This document shows, piece after piece, positions 50,165-63,561 of a stretch of DNA of 64,000 nt. Location of the stretch: assembly GCA_013397935.1 (NCBI GenBank), contig VZRN01001184.1, forward strand, positions 96,841 through 160,840, in the 5' to 3' direction. The stretch's first letter is position 1; every line of letters starts with the position of its first letter. Both the position numbers and the translations under genes were made by a program. This stretch comes from Dasyornis broadbenti. Lineage: Eukaryota; Chordata; Aves; Passeriformes; Dasyornithidae. Below the pieces are notes generated by a model. That model did not search any database. It was given only the letters and a program-made list of their open reading frames with translations, and was not told the origin of the DNA.

Positions 50165-53100
50165 TGAGTTGGTATTTTTTTTGAAAAGACTAATTTTCAT
50201 TTGATCCACCACAGTAAAAACACAAGGGCAGATTTTCATCTGACTATCTTGGATTTCAAAATAGCAAATTTCAGGATTATTCACCTACATTTTTATTTTC
50301 TAGTTCAGGTGTTGTACCACTGTCAAGTCTTGACATGAAAGAAAATAACATCTTTGCAGTTCTAAATGAAAACAAGACCATAGAAGCAAGATCAACTAAA
50401 AATGCAGCAACCTGTGCTTTTGATGTGTTTGGCATTTAGTTGTGAACTATTCACTAGGACCTAGAAAGAACAATGCTTCATTTTCTGATCCCAGATTGAA
50501 TTTGCAGCTCTGGCAGCCAGAAAATCATCTTCAGACTTGTAAACCATACACATTTGATCCGGAAGTCACCGAGACAGAACAAATATGGAACTTCACAATG
50601 TCATTCATTCAGAGTTACTTTTTGCCACATAATCTCTGGCTTGAAAGAGGACATGCAAACAAATAAAAGTTCATTCAAGCATATAAAGGCCTCTTTTCCA
50701 AGTGAAAGCCAGCATCATTTTTGTATTGGTCTTTTGGCCATTTCCAACTTGATTATGCTTTCAAGGACATTTTCTCCTCACTTACGTAACAATGTGCTTT
50801 GCATTCAACGCAGTTATCAATACACAAAAATCTATGAAGAAACTTGCATTTAAAGGAGACACACTTAACTGGAATCAAAATATTTCATTCTTTTTGTCAA
50901 GTAGTCTAATTCAACTTTATTTATAATATTTTAGGCCTAGCCATACAATCTTTAAAAAACAAAAGAACAGGAAGTAAAGGGAGAAAATGGGATTAGAGAA
51001 ATGAAAAACAACAAAAAACCCCATGCTACAGAACAGCTTGCTTTGCTCTCATTATTGCTATCCAGTCAAAAAAATGTGCAGAGCCCTCTGTCAGTGCATA
51101 GACCCTTTCCTCTTTGTTCTTTTTATGATTTCTTAGAGAAGTTACATTTAAATTCCTTATGTACATCCTTCACTGACTGTGAATCAGGAGGTATGTGAGG
51201 ATCCATTCATTTACATCATAATTCTGATCTCAACCTTTCCTGTTACCACAGAAACACAGCCCATGACCACGCTTTGTATTAAAAAGGAAATATATGATAC
51301 TATCAATGATGACAGCTCCCATGATTTAATCCTTGATTTTTTGCCATAAAATCTGACCTTTACTTGATCTTACTGCTTTACTTGCACATTTGATTTGAAG
51401 ATGGCTGATAGCTTGGCTTCATTTGCTTTCTCAGTCTGCTCTAATACAAATTTACAAGGGTTGGAGTTTCCCAAATCCATCAGTTCTCTGTGGCTTTTGT
51501 CTGTTAAATAGAATGTAGCATTTTTACCTACTTAGGAAAACAGTGTCTCTAATGCCTCTAATGCTCATCGTAAATTATCTTGTCTTTCATATCTGAAATA
51601 TAATCTCTCTGGAATATTTTCTTTATAAGCCATTGTTCTTTTGTCTGCCTGGTTAGCAGTTCCTACATGTCAGACAAAGCACACACAGATCAAGTCCATT
51701 CTTAGCTGTCAGGGATGGTTATAGGTCACAACCATTTGATATCCGCTTCTGATGTTTTTTTTATTTAAGTTCTCCTCATGCTGAGAAATCTGATATGAGA
51801 GTTGTATTTGCTGTTTTACCTGCATTCCAACTTTTAGAGTTCAGGGAGCCTGGAATTTGTCAGTAAAGATCTGAACCCATATATCACCCAGTGTTTGAAG
51901 GTTAGCAACATAAATCTTTCAATAAAAGAACAAAGGTCTACAAGCATGTTCACATTCTCTTAGCTTTCAGTGATAAGGAAACCATTTTCAAAATAGCAAT
52001 TAGGTCAAACAATGAAAATGCATTCTATAATTTTGTCCTCCATAAAATAGAGCCAGCATAGCCTTGCATTTATACTTAGCATTAACTGATTAGCGTCTAA
52101 GCCTTCTGATTTGCCTCTAAATTTTTTCTCTGTTTTGTAGTTGGTCTTCGTGGTTTTTTTTCCTTTTCCTCACCTTTATCTCCCACTTTACTTCAGGTAT
52201 TTTTCATTATCTAACAAAAATCACAATCTTTTTGAAGTTACCAGTTTTAGATAAAAATATATACTATAGAAAGTTTTGTTGTTCTAGTTTAGGTATCAGG
52301 AGAAGACTGATGATGGTAATACAGAACTTTTCTATTACCGCTTTTAGATTCCAAATGCTTTGCAAATAGGAACTTTTCAGAGATGGGAAAAGTGAAGGAG
52401 GGATAGTAAATCAAGAGTTCAAGGTTAAAGAGAGGGCTTGTTGTTGAGCACGATGGTGTTTGTGTCCCTGGACCAGTTTCCTGTTCTTTTGTTCGATGAG
52501 CCTTTCCTTCATGGCAGCATCTTAGCTGAGACGTGGCTGGTTTTCACAGCCTTGATGCATTCCTTCCTACCAATGTGTTTCTGCTTTGACTGCTATAAAC
52601 ACTACTTCAGTTTGGCCTAGGATCTGATTTTTTTTAAGCTGATCTGTGAAAAGAAAAATGGGGCACCCCTCAGTCTTACACACGATCAAGCATTGCTTAT
52701 GTTTCTGGAAACTGAGATAGCTTAAAGGAAACACACTTTGTAAGAGACTGCTTCTTTTTAAGAAAGCACTTCTCGTATCTCAGTCAACAGGAGCACATTT
52801 TACTATGGCAGTTTTATCCCTGACTCCAGACTTGTCATTGACTCTCTATGAACTGGGTCAAGACACGTCACTGAGATTTTCATCCTGCATAAAATGGCTG
52901 GATAGTAATTATGAAATAGCCTTTTAAAGTACAATGATATAATAAATATAATTTTACCGTGTATTTTAGCCAAAAAGAAAATTCTTCAAATTTGTTGCGA
53001 CTATCCCTATATCAATTATACTTCATGTTAAGATCATCTAAACCTAAATGCATATTAATGGAATTTTGGAGGAAGGACAAAAAGAAAAAAATGATCCACC

Positions 53101-56100
53101 TCAGTTCCATAGAGTAAGAGAGACTAGTCATCCCTTCTTAAATAGGAAAAAAAGATTAAAATACCAGTTTTTTTGTTTGTTTACCTGTTTGGTTTTGTTT
53201 TCTTTTTGAAAAATGGAAGAGATGAGGCAATTGAATCACTTGAATGCTGCAGTTTCAGCTGTGGCCACAGTAATGGGCAAGCTGGGCTACACTATAGGAA
53301 AATAAATAACAGGAGACAAAAATATAAATAGTTGGGAAAAAAACCCTAAGAGACAGAAATAAATGTAGAATACATGATTACGACAAGTGCTAGCATCATC
53401 CTGACTGCAAATAAATGAGCTAATTTGCATGGGATTTTTATTTATGAATTCAAGACTGAGACTGAGCCATAGTAGGAGTGCAGCCAGGAATGCTCATGTT
53501 CCCTACACTTCATGCAGGATATGGAACACAACAATATTTAATTGTGCCTGTTTGGAAAATGAGGGACAATGGGATATATAAATTTTGGTGGAGATTTCTG
53601 AAAGTATAATATCAAAAAAAAGCCTCAGAAAGAGTTCAGAACCCAGCTTCCAGTGACGGTCACTAAGGAATTCAGTCAACTCAAAGTAAGCGTTCAACAC
53701 CAGTGAAATGGTATCGTAAAGTCAAGGTAGTTATGGAGGCTTGGCAGATACACAGCAAAGGACTACAAGAGACTCATGCCATTCTGGAGGGGCTGCTGGA
53801 AGCCAGAAACATTATCTGAGGTACATCAAACAGCACTGGATACCTGTGTACCTGGGCAATTGAATATTTCCTTTTGTTAATGCTCGTTAACCGCTGGTAG
53901 CTTCACACAGAAACACCATAGCAACTCTAACGTGATCTGAAGAAGTGTGTTTAAAACGTGTAACTTTTCACGCAGGCAAATTATGCCTTTTTTCAGTGTT
54001 TCATAGTGGTAGAGAACAGGAATAAATACTAAGGAATTAGAACCTTATAGTAACTTCACAAATAAGTAAAAGAATAATGAAAGATTTTAAAAGTTGAACA
54101 AAAAGCACCAAACCTATAGCAAGAGTTTTAAAAACCTCTAACTGTAAAGCCATGGCTTGTAAGCATAAGGAAAGCTGTAAAGCTTTCCAAATAAAACAGT
54201 CGAAAAGAGAATCCATATTTTCATAATCCGATACCTGAAGGTGGTTAAGGCTGGAAGCACAATGCATGTGCCTTCAGAAACCAAAGCCTCCCCCTTTCCT
54301 GATAGTATTTACTCCATTTGTTAGTCCTATGAGGTCACAGGACACTAAGCCTTAAACTCTGGCAGCCTGCTACTCATATGTAGGGTTGAAATTACACCAG
54401 CCTGGGAACCGAGCCAGGACTGTCAGGTGTATATTGCTTCAGGAGAGGCTGAGGATCTTGAATAAGATACTTTTATTCTCCTAATTTTGATTTCTTGGGA
54501 TTTAGGCAGATATCTCTGGAGAAAGAGCTGAATTCCCTTGGGATGTCTTTTCTAGGAGGAGAAAAACACTCCACAAGAAATATCGTGGGGAAATTTCTGC
54601 CAAGGTAATCTGCCAAAGATTCCCTCCTTCTAAATCTGCTAACACTAGCATACCTTTTAAGTATGCCAGCATGGTTTGGAAAGCATGTAAAGAATCTAAG
54701 CGAGCATATAAGCAGCTAATTTGAAGTGCACAGATGCACTTTCCCTTGGGAATTATCTCAGCTCCTGAAATTTCATTCCAGTAATTACCAAGGCAAATCA
54801 CAAAGATTTCCATTTACTAGTCTGGGGCTTCCTGAAATCCTCTAATTAAACGCCAGCAAGACGGTTTCAATAGAGCAGGGATTTGATTTTTTTTGTCATG
54901 CTCTTTTCTGTGCTTCCTTCCCCTCCACCACAGTTGTGTGGTCAGATGAACAGCTCTGGGTGAGAAGGCACAAGTCTAATGCCAGGAGGAAATGATCTGC
55001 CCTGCAATGGCAAGATGTTACCAGCTTTCTCCTTCAGTGTTCTGTATCACAAGAGTATTGTTTAATATGGTCAAAAACTGTTCTTACAATATGGAAAAAA
55101 ATAATATGAAGGTAAAATCATATAATATTCATAAAGCACCCGTCAACACTGAAACCTTGGAATTGTAAGATATTTTTTCTGATTATACAAAATGCAATTT
55201 AGTGGTCAAAGCTTTTAAACTTTATTTTCTCCTTTCCTCTACTAGAATCTTTCCCAGAGCTTGACTGTCCATTGCATAGACAGGTGACTAAGACATTCCT
55301 TTCCTGGTGACAAAATCCAGAAAACTCTTTTTTTCCTTGAGGGTGATTATTTCCTTACAGCCCTTCAGACCACTGCTAGAAGTTAGACACCTGGAAATGT
55401 AACTACACTAGGCAGCAGCTGCGACCAAGGGGTGAGAAATAGTATAGAATAAGTTTTAAACCAGACTCTCCTGTGCACTACTTATCTGAGCACTGCTCAA
55501 ACTATGGCCCAAACAAAATCAGTAAAATAGTGTCAAACAGACTTTTGTGGTTCTCCTGACAGTTTAAGGTTAGCTATTGCTATGTGGAGCTTTTTATACC
55601 AGCTTCAAGTTTCTGTTGAAAAGGAGAGGCCTCTTATGAGTGCACATCACTTTTATGCTTTCACATAATCAGACTGCTCATCTTACCAGGAAAAATGAAA
55701 GCATAGCACAGTAAGGATATATGAATCCTGAGCATGATGGAGGGGCGGCTGCACAGGTAGATGTGCATTATCCTGCTGCTGTGTGGCTGCACCATGTGAG
55801 CTGGAAGGGATGCAGGCTCAAAAGAACCCCAACTCCGTATGGCTGCTCTGTGCTTGCAGAGAACTTAGGCAAAGGGCAAAAGAACAGTGGGGCAAATGAA
55901 CCACAGCAAAGCTTCTACATAAGAAGAGAGTAAAATTAAAAAATAAGAAAAATATAATTAGTTTGGAGAAGAGCTAATTAGAGATTATTGGCAACATAAA
56001 CCAACATTGAATGAGCAAGGCTTTCAGAAATCAAGTTATTGTGTAGAGTGCAGAACACCGAACAGAGGTCAGTGTAGAAGAAGTAAATTTTAGTGGGTAG

Positions 56101-56683
56101 TCCTTGATTTGGAGGACTTTGGATTGCTTCTTAATATCTGACGAACATCTTTATTGGAAACACAGTGATAATCCATTTAACCAGGGCCTATATATCTACT
56201 GGAACGCCTTTAGGGTTCTGATATATTAAAAAAAAAAAANNAAAAAAGGCAAAAAAATGAAAGCCAGTAACATCCAAACATCAAGGCATATTGAGATCCT
56301 TGCTATATTAGGTAATGGGGATATAGTAATGGCACACATCAAAGAAAAGTGATATGAAGGGATTTTAAACCAAGATAAACTTATTTGCCCTTTGTCATGA
56401 GACAAGAATAATGGAACAGTAGATGAAACTGAAAGGAAATAAATTCAAACTGATAAAAGGGAGGATTTTTTATACAATGCATAATTAATCAGTCAAACCC
56501 ACTGCCATAAGATTTCACTGAGACATAGAGTTCAGAAAGAAAAGCAGGCATTTATATGGATAATGAGAACATCTTTAGATAAGATGGGAAAAAAATAAGA
56601 AGAATATAGAGAATAATACTTCACGGCACAAATCAAGCGCTAGCTTAATGTGGAAGGCATTAAGAGGACATGGCACAGGAAAA

Positions 56684-56720
56684 GTATGACCCACACAGAG
56701 TGGGTATGACCCACACAGAT
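56684..56720. repeat. 20-bp tandem duplication
   Basis: GTATGACCCACACAGA occurs at 56684-56699 and again at 56704-56719, period 20 bp. There are only two copies and nothing functional is evident. Confidence 0.8.
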
Positions 56721-59700
56721 GATCAGTATCCTTTATGAGACTGAACCTTTGTCCTAAGCATGAAGGCAGATACTCTCATCCTTTTGATGTATTTTATTTG
56801 TCAAACCTTCTAGGTTCATAACCTCCAGATGTACAAAACAGGGACTGTAAGAGACTCAGCAGGTATTAACTAGCAGAAAACATTTGGGCATAGAGTAAGG
56901 AAGAATTTGACAGTAAGAGGAACAGGGAAAGCCCGAACTTGATTGGCCTCATTCTTTCTGCAGTAGCAAGAGACTGCAAAAGGCTGTGAATTTTAGCACA
57001 GCTGAAGTTTAACTACTTCAGCCTTCTGTTTCTGCCTCAGTGGATTCTGCTTCCATCAGCATCAATGGGACTGGAATAAGGCTTTAGGGCAAGCACTTAG
57101 CATAAACTTAAAATCTACAGTTTTATTTAAGCAACTTCTCTGGGGGTATTGACTAGTAAATCTTTGAAAAAGCATCTTTCCTTGTATATTTTTAAAATGT
57201 CAGGTTTTCTTATATCATGTGGAGGTACTTCCATGTTTAAGAAGTGATTATTCTAGTTCTGACTTCAGGATGATGAATCACTGGGTGACACACCAGTGTG
57301 CTTTTAAGACTGTTGTGTTTGCATCAGGGGATGGTTGAGTTGATCTGCAGAAGAGAAAGCCAGGCCAGAACTTCCACTCATGAACAGATCTGAGGTTCAA
57401 CAATAGTTTTAAGGCTTTCATTATTTCCCATTTTTCTATTTTGGGATTCCAGCTGTGGCCTAAAATGGGGGTTATTATATTTGGGGATTATATTTAAACA
57501 CTTAACTTCTTCAAGGACCAGACATGCAATATAGGGAACATGCAATGTAGGTTTAAGAGGATCCTAGGCATGTGTTTGCAATAGCAGGAGGCAAACAGCC
57601 AAACAGGTAAGTGGGTTCAGCCGGGAATGTCCAAATTATGTTTGCAATCCATTGGGGTTGCAGGAGGCTGGTGCTAGAGCTGTGACTGTTAGCTATAGGA
57701 AAAAGGAAGAATAATGTGCTGCATGGTGGAAAGGAAGAAAGCAATGTCTGGAGGGAGAAGTAGGACCAGCAGAACATCTGGAGCACTAAGAGCAGAAAGA
57801 AGTTGCCTATGAAAACACTGGAAGCAACTGAATTATGATGCTCCCAGTGTTTGCTAACTCTTTTGTATCTTTAGACAAAAAAGAAGCCAGAGAAAACAGC
57901 AGCCTTTTGAGCTCTCAGCCCCATTTTGCAAACCACATACATGAAAAGTGAGACATCCATCCAAAATTTCAATCTGCTATGATTCATTCCACTCTAATTT
58001 TGATACATGACAATGTATCACAGTGTGCTTCATGAAATGCAGTGTCAGAATGCAACACCTAGTCTAGAACACTTGGGCAGGTGGGTTGGAGAAATCTTTT
58101 TAGAAATAAGTTATATTCAAAATTCCCTTAAGAAAGGAAGGCATTTCAATCCATTCTTAAAAAACTTGTTTTCTCAGGGAAGAAAAACATATAAATATAC
58201 ATATGCATGCACATAATGTACCCACCCAGTATCAAGGCTTTAAGCTTCCGTTTGGCAAGATATTAGCCAATTAATCTGGATTTCATAAATTTTAGTCACG
58301 GAGAAGTCAATGTGTATACTTTAAGGGTTTACATGTATAATTTAAATTAGACATAAAGCTGCTGAGACAGCAGCAGAATGTTTCTTTTTCCTGAGCTGGC
58401 ATTAATAATCATGTTTTGGATCACTGGCCTCCTCACCCACCACAAGTGTTTGTATCTCTTTCACAACTGAAGCGAGGAGCTCTTAGTGCATCTGTAACCA
58501 TCTCAAATCCCAGAATAAGGAGCTAGAAGGGAGCTAGGGTTTTGACCCCTCATCCTAGTTTCCCTGTCTAATGCCACCCTTCCTTCTAATTCAAGCCTGG
58601 CTGGATTGCACATCACTGAGCTCACAATAAAAGAGGAATACTATGCTTCCTATAGAATGAATATCCTTTCAGGTGCTATCTCCTTTCAGAGCTGTGTCTG
58701 CTTCTTCTACTGAGCACACTTTGACCAGTTGAAAAAAGAAAGTCTTCAAATAGCTATTTTTCACCATTTGGGTAAATTTTCTCAGTCTTATGTTCATTTA
58801 ACTGTGCAAAGAATCCTTATATAATACTATATTTTGCAATTAGAATGCCTTGCTGAGTGGGAAGGCTGAGTTTCTTATTCTGTTGTTTAAAAAGTAAACA
58901 GGTATTTCAGCATTTTCTGTGCTGTGTTGTGTTGGAAACCATTCTTGCATTAATAGATTTAGAATAACTGCCTGAGTACGTATATCTTTGAGTAAATGTC
59001 TGTGTGCATAGAAGTTTGCATATATGCATATGTAGAATTACTTCTGTGAGCAGACACCTGTTTGACCAAGTATGTTTCCCTTATTTTTCTTTTTATCTTT
59101 CTGAGCCATCGGTGACACATCAGGATATGACTAAGAAGCTCCACACAGAGAAGCTGTATTTTATCTGTAGAGTTATTTATCAGAGAAAATCTGTTCCTTG
59201 CAAACTGGGCACTGCAATCATAAAGCAGTATTAGGCAGCATATATGATTAAACTCTTTTTGTTGGTAGAATGTATTTATCTGACTTTCTTTTTCCTAAGG
59301 GATTTGAGAGCAGCTCTTTTCCTTAACTTTAGTCAAAATGTAATCACTCTCTGTTTCTATCCAAATGTGTATGTATTGTTCTTAGAGTATTTTTCACTGA
59401 TAAAGAGCTTCTCAGTTTTTTTCTGTGCTTATCTTGCGATATGAAGAACCTGTTATTGTTCAATACTGAACAGTGGAGATAATACCCAATTTCCAAACTT
59501 TCAAGTGGAGCTTTGTCTTGTACTCATTGCGTAGAATAAGATATACATGACAATTGGCATTTCACATACCTTTATCTACAATTTTTCCACTCAGTCACGA
59601 AGTTATACATAATACTTCTGGAGAGATGGGAGAAAAGAAGGAAGAAAACTGAAATTAAACCCAACCAAACAAAACACCCACACAGAAGTCAAATAATTCC

Positions 59701-60181
59701 TTATTGCCTTTCCCACAGCTTTCCAATAATTACGAATGAGTAACATACTGAAATCAGAGGCTTCCATTTCAGAGAAAGCAGCATACCCAACATTCTTCTG
59801 TGTTCTTTCTAAGGCATCAATGATCTTAAAAATAAATAAAATTTCATTATCTGATAGTTGAAGTACTTGAGATTGCAGTACTGCTGGGAAGGAGGGTGAA
59901 AAATGTCTGTCTGCATTGTTTCATAGCTTTGCGTGTTCATGATAGTTATGACTGTTTGGTAAAGGAATTTCTACTCCCTTGACATACCTGTGAAGGGGAG
60001 GAAAGAGGTAGCAAAATAATATTAGTTGGAAATTAGGATTTTACTTCTGAAATGCAGAAGAACAATTGACTTCAAAGAGTCTTACTGAAGTATGGTGGTG
60101 TAGAGAAGTATTCATGAGGTGTTGCAGCTTGTTGGCCCCCTGAGTGCACAGTGTGGCCCACACTGATTATTTTTAAAGCCT

Positions 60182-60388
60182 GTGAAAGGCAAAGCCTGTC
60201 ATTCTGAGAGCATGGGACAGAGAGGACCATGTAGTAACAGCAGACACCTTGGCACCCTTGCTGAGGATGAGGAGGTGCCTTGGGACACAGATGATGACAA
60301 TACAGACCTTGAGACCTGTGCCTGTTCCAAGTTCTGCTGGTTGGTGACTGAATTTAGTGATCTGTTCAGTGTCCTCTGTGAAATTTAA
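60182..60388 (+). other. Unrecognised 68-codon ORF in a GC-richer patch
   Basis: The frame is open from 60182 (GTG; an internal ATG lies about ten codons in) to a TAA at about 60389. The predicted protein has an acidic stretch (residues about 28-42, Glu/Asp-rich) followed by a short Cys/Phe/Trp-rich tail. I recognise no family. It ends about 80 bp before a CR1 fragment. A chance ORF, an old retrocopy or a terminal exon are all possible, and nothing in the sequence decides. Confidence 0.15.
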
Positions 60389-60469
60389 CACTTAGTCTCC
60401 ACCCATCTTTTTTACAGACAGAAAAAATTACTACCGTGTGTCCTTGTTGATGATCAGAGCCTGGAGGCT

Positions 60470-61090
60470 GAATCACAGAACGGATGAGGTTGGAAGGCAC
60501 CTCTGGAGGTTATTTGTTCCAGCCCCTCTGCTCAGGCAGGGTGACCTGGTACCAGTTGCCCAGGACCGTGTCCAAACAGCTTTTAAATATCTCCAAGTAT
60601 GGAGATTCCACAACCTTTATGGGCAACCTGTTCTAGTGCTTGGCCACCCTACAGTAAAAAAAAAGTGTTGATATTCGGATTGACCCTCCTGTGTTTCAGT
60701 TTCTGCCCCTTTCCTCTGGTCCTGTAACCAGGTGCCACTGAAAACAGCCTGTCTCTGTCCACTTTGTAACCTCCCTTTGGGTATTTGTAGACATTGATAG
60801 ATGGACTGCAGACATTTGCAGCCTCTGAGCCTTCTGTTGTTCAAACTGAACAGTCCAGGCTCCTTCAGCTTTTCCTCACAGTTAAAATGCTTCAGTGCCC
60901 TAATCATCTCTGTAGCTTTTCATTGGATTCCTTCAAGTGTGTCCATGCCTCTCTTGTTCTGAGAAACCCAGAATTGGACACAGTACTCCAGGCTTGGCCT
61001 CACCAGTGCTGCGCAGAGAGGAAGGGTCCCCTCCTTTGACCTTGTAACACTTCTCCTAATGCAGCCAGGGAGAGCAGGATGTATGACCAT
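60470..61090 (-). mobile_element. CR1 LINE fragment with ORF2 C-terminal remnant
   Basis: The 3' end is GAATCACAGAACGGATGAGGTTGGAAGGCACC on the plus strand (minus-strand tail). It is followed by 'ccaagtatggagattccacaacctttatgggcaacctgttctagtgc', the signature of a CR1 subfamily other than those at 22.7 and 30.9 kb. Upstream, minus-strand frames keep recognisable CR1 ORF2 C-terminal phrases: ALVRPSLEYCVQFWV (within 60920-61159) and GLFSLNNRRLRG (within 60617-60907). They lie in different frames and are interrupted by stops. The 5' edge is approximate, because similarity fades after the 'cttctcctaatgcagcc' block. Dead copy. Confidence 0.85.
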
Positions 61091-62143
61091 GAGGATTTGT
61101 TCTGGCCTCTCACTCACAACCCTGATCTTTTCTGAGCAAGGATGCTGGCAGTCTTGCATGCTGAAGCCTGGGCTGCCATTGTCTCTTAGTTAAACAGCCA
61201 TTCTGCTGGTAAACACAGAAAGTCAGTCTTCAGGCTTGTCAGTCCAATATCTGCTCAAATCTAGGCTCTCTTTTTCTTCCTTTTCAACACAGAGGCAGAA
61301 CCTTGGCAATGACCATGCACACAAACTCTGTCTTGATAGCCTCACCCTCACTGGGTTTGCACAGGAAACAGTAGGAATGGTGCCAAAATTAATCTGGCAC
61401 AGCAGATAAGAACAGCTTCTATTGTCCAAAAGGTATTAGAGTAATTTTCATTCCTTCTATAACACCCCATAGTCTAAGGCACTTATATATTTAAAGCTTG
61501 AAGTTTTTATGACAGGAAAAAAACTAGCCCAACATAGAAAAATTACCAAGGAATTTTTCTGTGTTTCTGTTTTTTATGTTTCAGAAGATATTTGATTCAT
61601 TAGATTTAATGAGTTGTTTGGACATATCTAATCAGTAAAGATTATAAAATCAGAAATATATTTTTACTGTAATAACACCTATTCTGCTAGCATTGGCACT
61701 TATGCCATTTGATTTCCTGCCACAATCTCTTGATTTATATTTTATGTATTTAGCTGTGTACCTTTCATATTTATATACAAAGCTTGCTGACTCAGCTAAC
61801 ACACCACGCAAAATGACGTAGTTCTGCAAAGTGATGGAAGCACAAAATTATTTCAGCTTGATCTGTAGCTCACATCTTAGTACAGAAATCATTCCTGATG
61901 AATTTTTCTCTCCCAGTGTACCCCCTGGTAAACTACACATCAACAAAATGGTGCTGATTGCAATAACCTGGCAACAGCTTCTAGTGAAGCTTAGGCTTTC
62001 ATCCCGTCTCACATCAAGTGGGTATGGATCAGATTTTATCAAGGTTGCATGACCTAATGTTTAACAAAAACAAAAAAAACAACAACACATTGCCCATTTT
62101 ACTGGCTATTCAACACAAGATAAGTATAAGGCATAAGTCTACT
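61091..62143. other. Unique non-coding DNA
   Basis: Nothing recognised between the CR1 fragment and the next LTR. Confidence 0.5.
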
Positions 62144-62695
62144 TGTCCTAGTTTCAGCTGGAATAGAATTCCTTTTCTTCTTAGCAACTGGTACAGTGCT
62201 GTGTTTTGGCTTCATTATCAGAGTAACGATAACTTGATGTTTTTGTTGTTGCCCAGTACTACTTATTCTCTCCATCAAGATCTTCCAGTGCCATACTCTG
62301 CCAGCCACCAGGTACACAAGAACTGGGAGGGAGCAGCACCGGGACAGCAGACCTGAACTGGCCAAAGGGATATTCCATGCCATGGAATGTCATGATCAGT
62401 ATATAAACCATGGGGAGTTGGCTGGGAGGGGCCAGTCTGGTCATTATCGGTCAGCAGGTGATGAGCAATTTTATTTTGCATCACTTGTGCTTCTTGGATT
62501 TTATCTGATTCTCCCTCTCCCTTTCGTACAAACAATAACAACAATATTAATAATAGTATTTTACGTTTTTTCCAATAATTAAACTGTTCTTATCTCAGCC
62601 CAGGAGGATTATTTTCTTTTCTCTGATTCTCCTTTCCATCCCATCATCGGGCAGTGCAGCTGAGTGCTACTTAGTTGCAGTCTGGGATTAAACAC
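62144..62695 (+). mobile_element. Solo LTR, avian ERV family A, about 550 bp
   Basis: It starts TGTCCTAGTTTCAGCTGG and runs through 'ttagcaactggtacagtgctgtgttttgg', 'gggacagcagacctgaactggccaaagggatattcc', a TATA box, 'gtgatgagcaatt', a short AAT/ACA triplet tract, 'attaaactgttcttatctcagccc' and 'ctacttagttgcagtctgggattaaaca'. It is the best preserved of the three family A copies. Possible flanking duplication: CTACT on the left and CTACC on the right (62696-62700), one mismatch, so the ends are supported only moderately. No internal retroviral genes. Confidence 0.8.
62400..62407 (+). promoter_or_regulatory. Intact TATA box in the LTR
   Basis: TATATAAA lies in the CAGTATATAAACC context typical of this LTR family's U3/R boundary. 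In the sister copy at 9671-10235 this site has decayed. Whether it drives transcription is unknown. Confidence 0.5.
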
Positions 62696-63561
62696 CTACC
62701 TATATGAGATATTCTTAATTGCCTGGGGGGTGTAATCCCTAGGGTCTGAGAAAACAGAAATTACACCTTTTCTTCAAATCTTTTTCCCCTTTAGAAAGGA
62801 AAGTATGGTATTTAAAGTGTTGTTGTGGGTCCCTTCCAATTCAGAATATTCTGTGATTCTGTGATCTGGCTCATGTGATAGAAAACCAAAGCACAAAAAG
62901 CCCCTAGACTTAGTAAATTTTATAAATGACTGTATTAGGCAAAACAATCAATGCTAAATATATTTTAACACGGAACACCCATTTACCCACTTCTACCATG
63001 GTGTCCTTGAACATCAAGGAGGTGCTTTACTCACTGTTCAGCATCACTCAAAGATTTTGTTATACCAGAGCATGTAATCTATCATTGAAAAAATTGTAAT
63101 CAAGATCTACAGATTATGTACGTAAAACTCAGCACAAGCACTTTAAATAATCAATTGGTATTTAATTAAAACACAATTGCTGCCCTAATACTGAATCAAA
63201 TCCTCTTAAAGTGTGTCCATAATTCCCACTAGAGTGGTAATGTCCTGAGAGTGGAAGAAAAACCCTGCGATCATTAGAAGAATATTGCAAATTATAGAGT
63301 TTTTGTCAAGAGATTAAGCACTTCCAGAATCTATTACACATGGGAAAAAAAAAAGCATTTTAAACCAGAAATTAATTATGGTACCTCCTTCCAATCCATT
63401 AAAATACATTTTAGTGTTATATGTTGGTTTGAGTAAACAGATTATCTCACCATTCTTTCCAACTAATGTACATAAGAGTTCTGCATTAAATTTTTTATCA
63501 AATATGGCACAGGAAACTGCTTAGGAAAACTGATGCAAACTCAATTTTTGTCAGGTTTGTT
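62696..63561. other. Unique DNA with one CR1 tail
   Basis: Apart from the CR1 tail at 62822-62866 there is nothing recognisable. Confidence 0.5.
62822..62866 (+). mobile_element. Very short CR1 3' tail
   Basis: 'gttgtgggtcccttccaattcagaa' followed by TATTCTGTGATTCTGTGAT is the terminal piece of a CR1 element with two tail octamers. It is truncated to about 45 bp. Confidence 0.75.

Larger units (their letters stand above)
48993..60469. other. Unique AT-rich non-coding DNA
   Basis: This is the longest stretch with no recognised interspersed repeat (about 11 kb), and no gene is identified. It holds the A-rich/T-rich inverted simple sequence at 50019-50164, a GTTT-rich run at about 53167-53205, a 20-bp tandem duplication at 56684-56720, a 2-N ambiguity inside a poly-A run near 56240, and an AAACC-like run at about 59658-59680. 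An unrecognised ORF at 60182-60388 is listed separately. Confidence 0.5.

Noticed and set aside
52450..52620. Short plus-strand ORF with a hydrophobic, protein-like start
   Set aside because: Only 60 codons, no family resemblance and no splice or promoter context.
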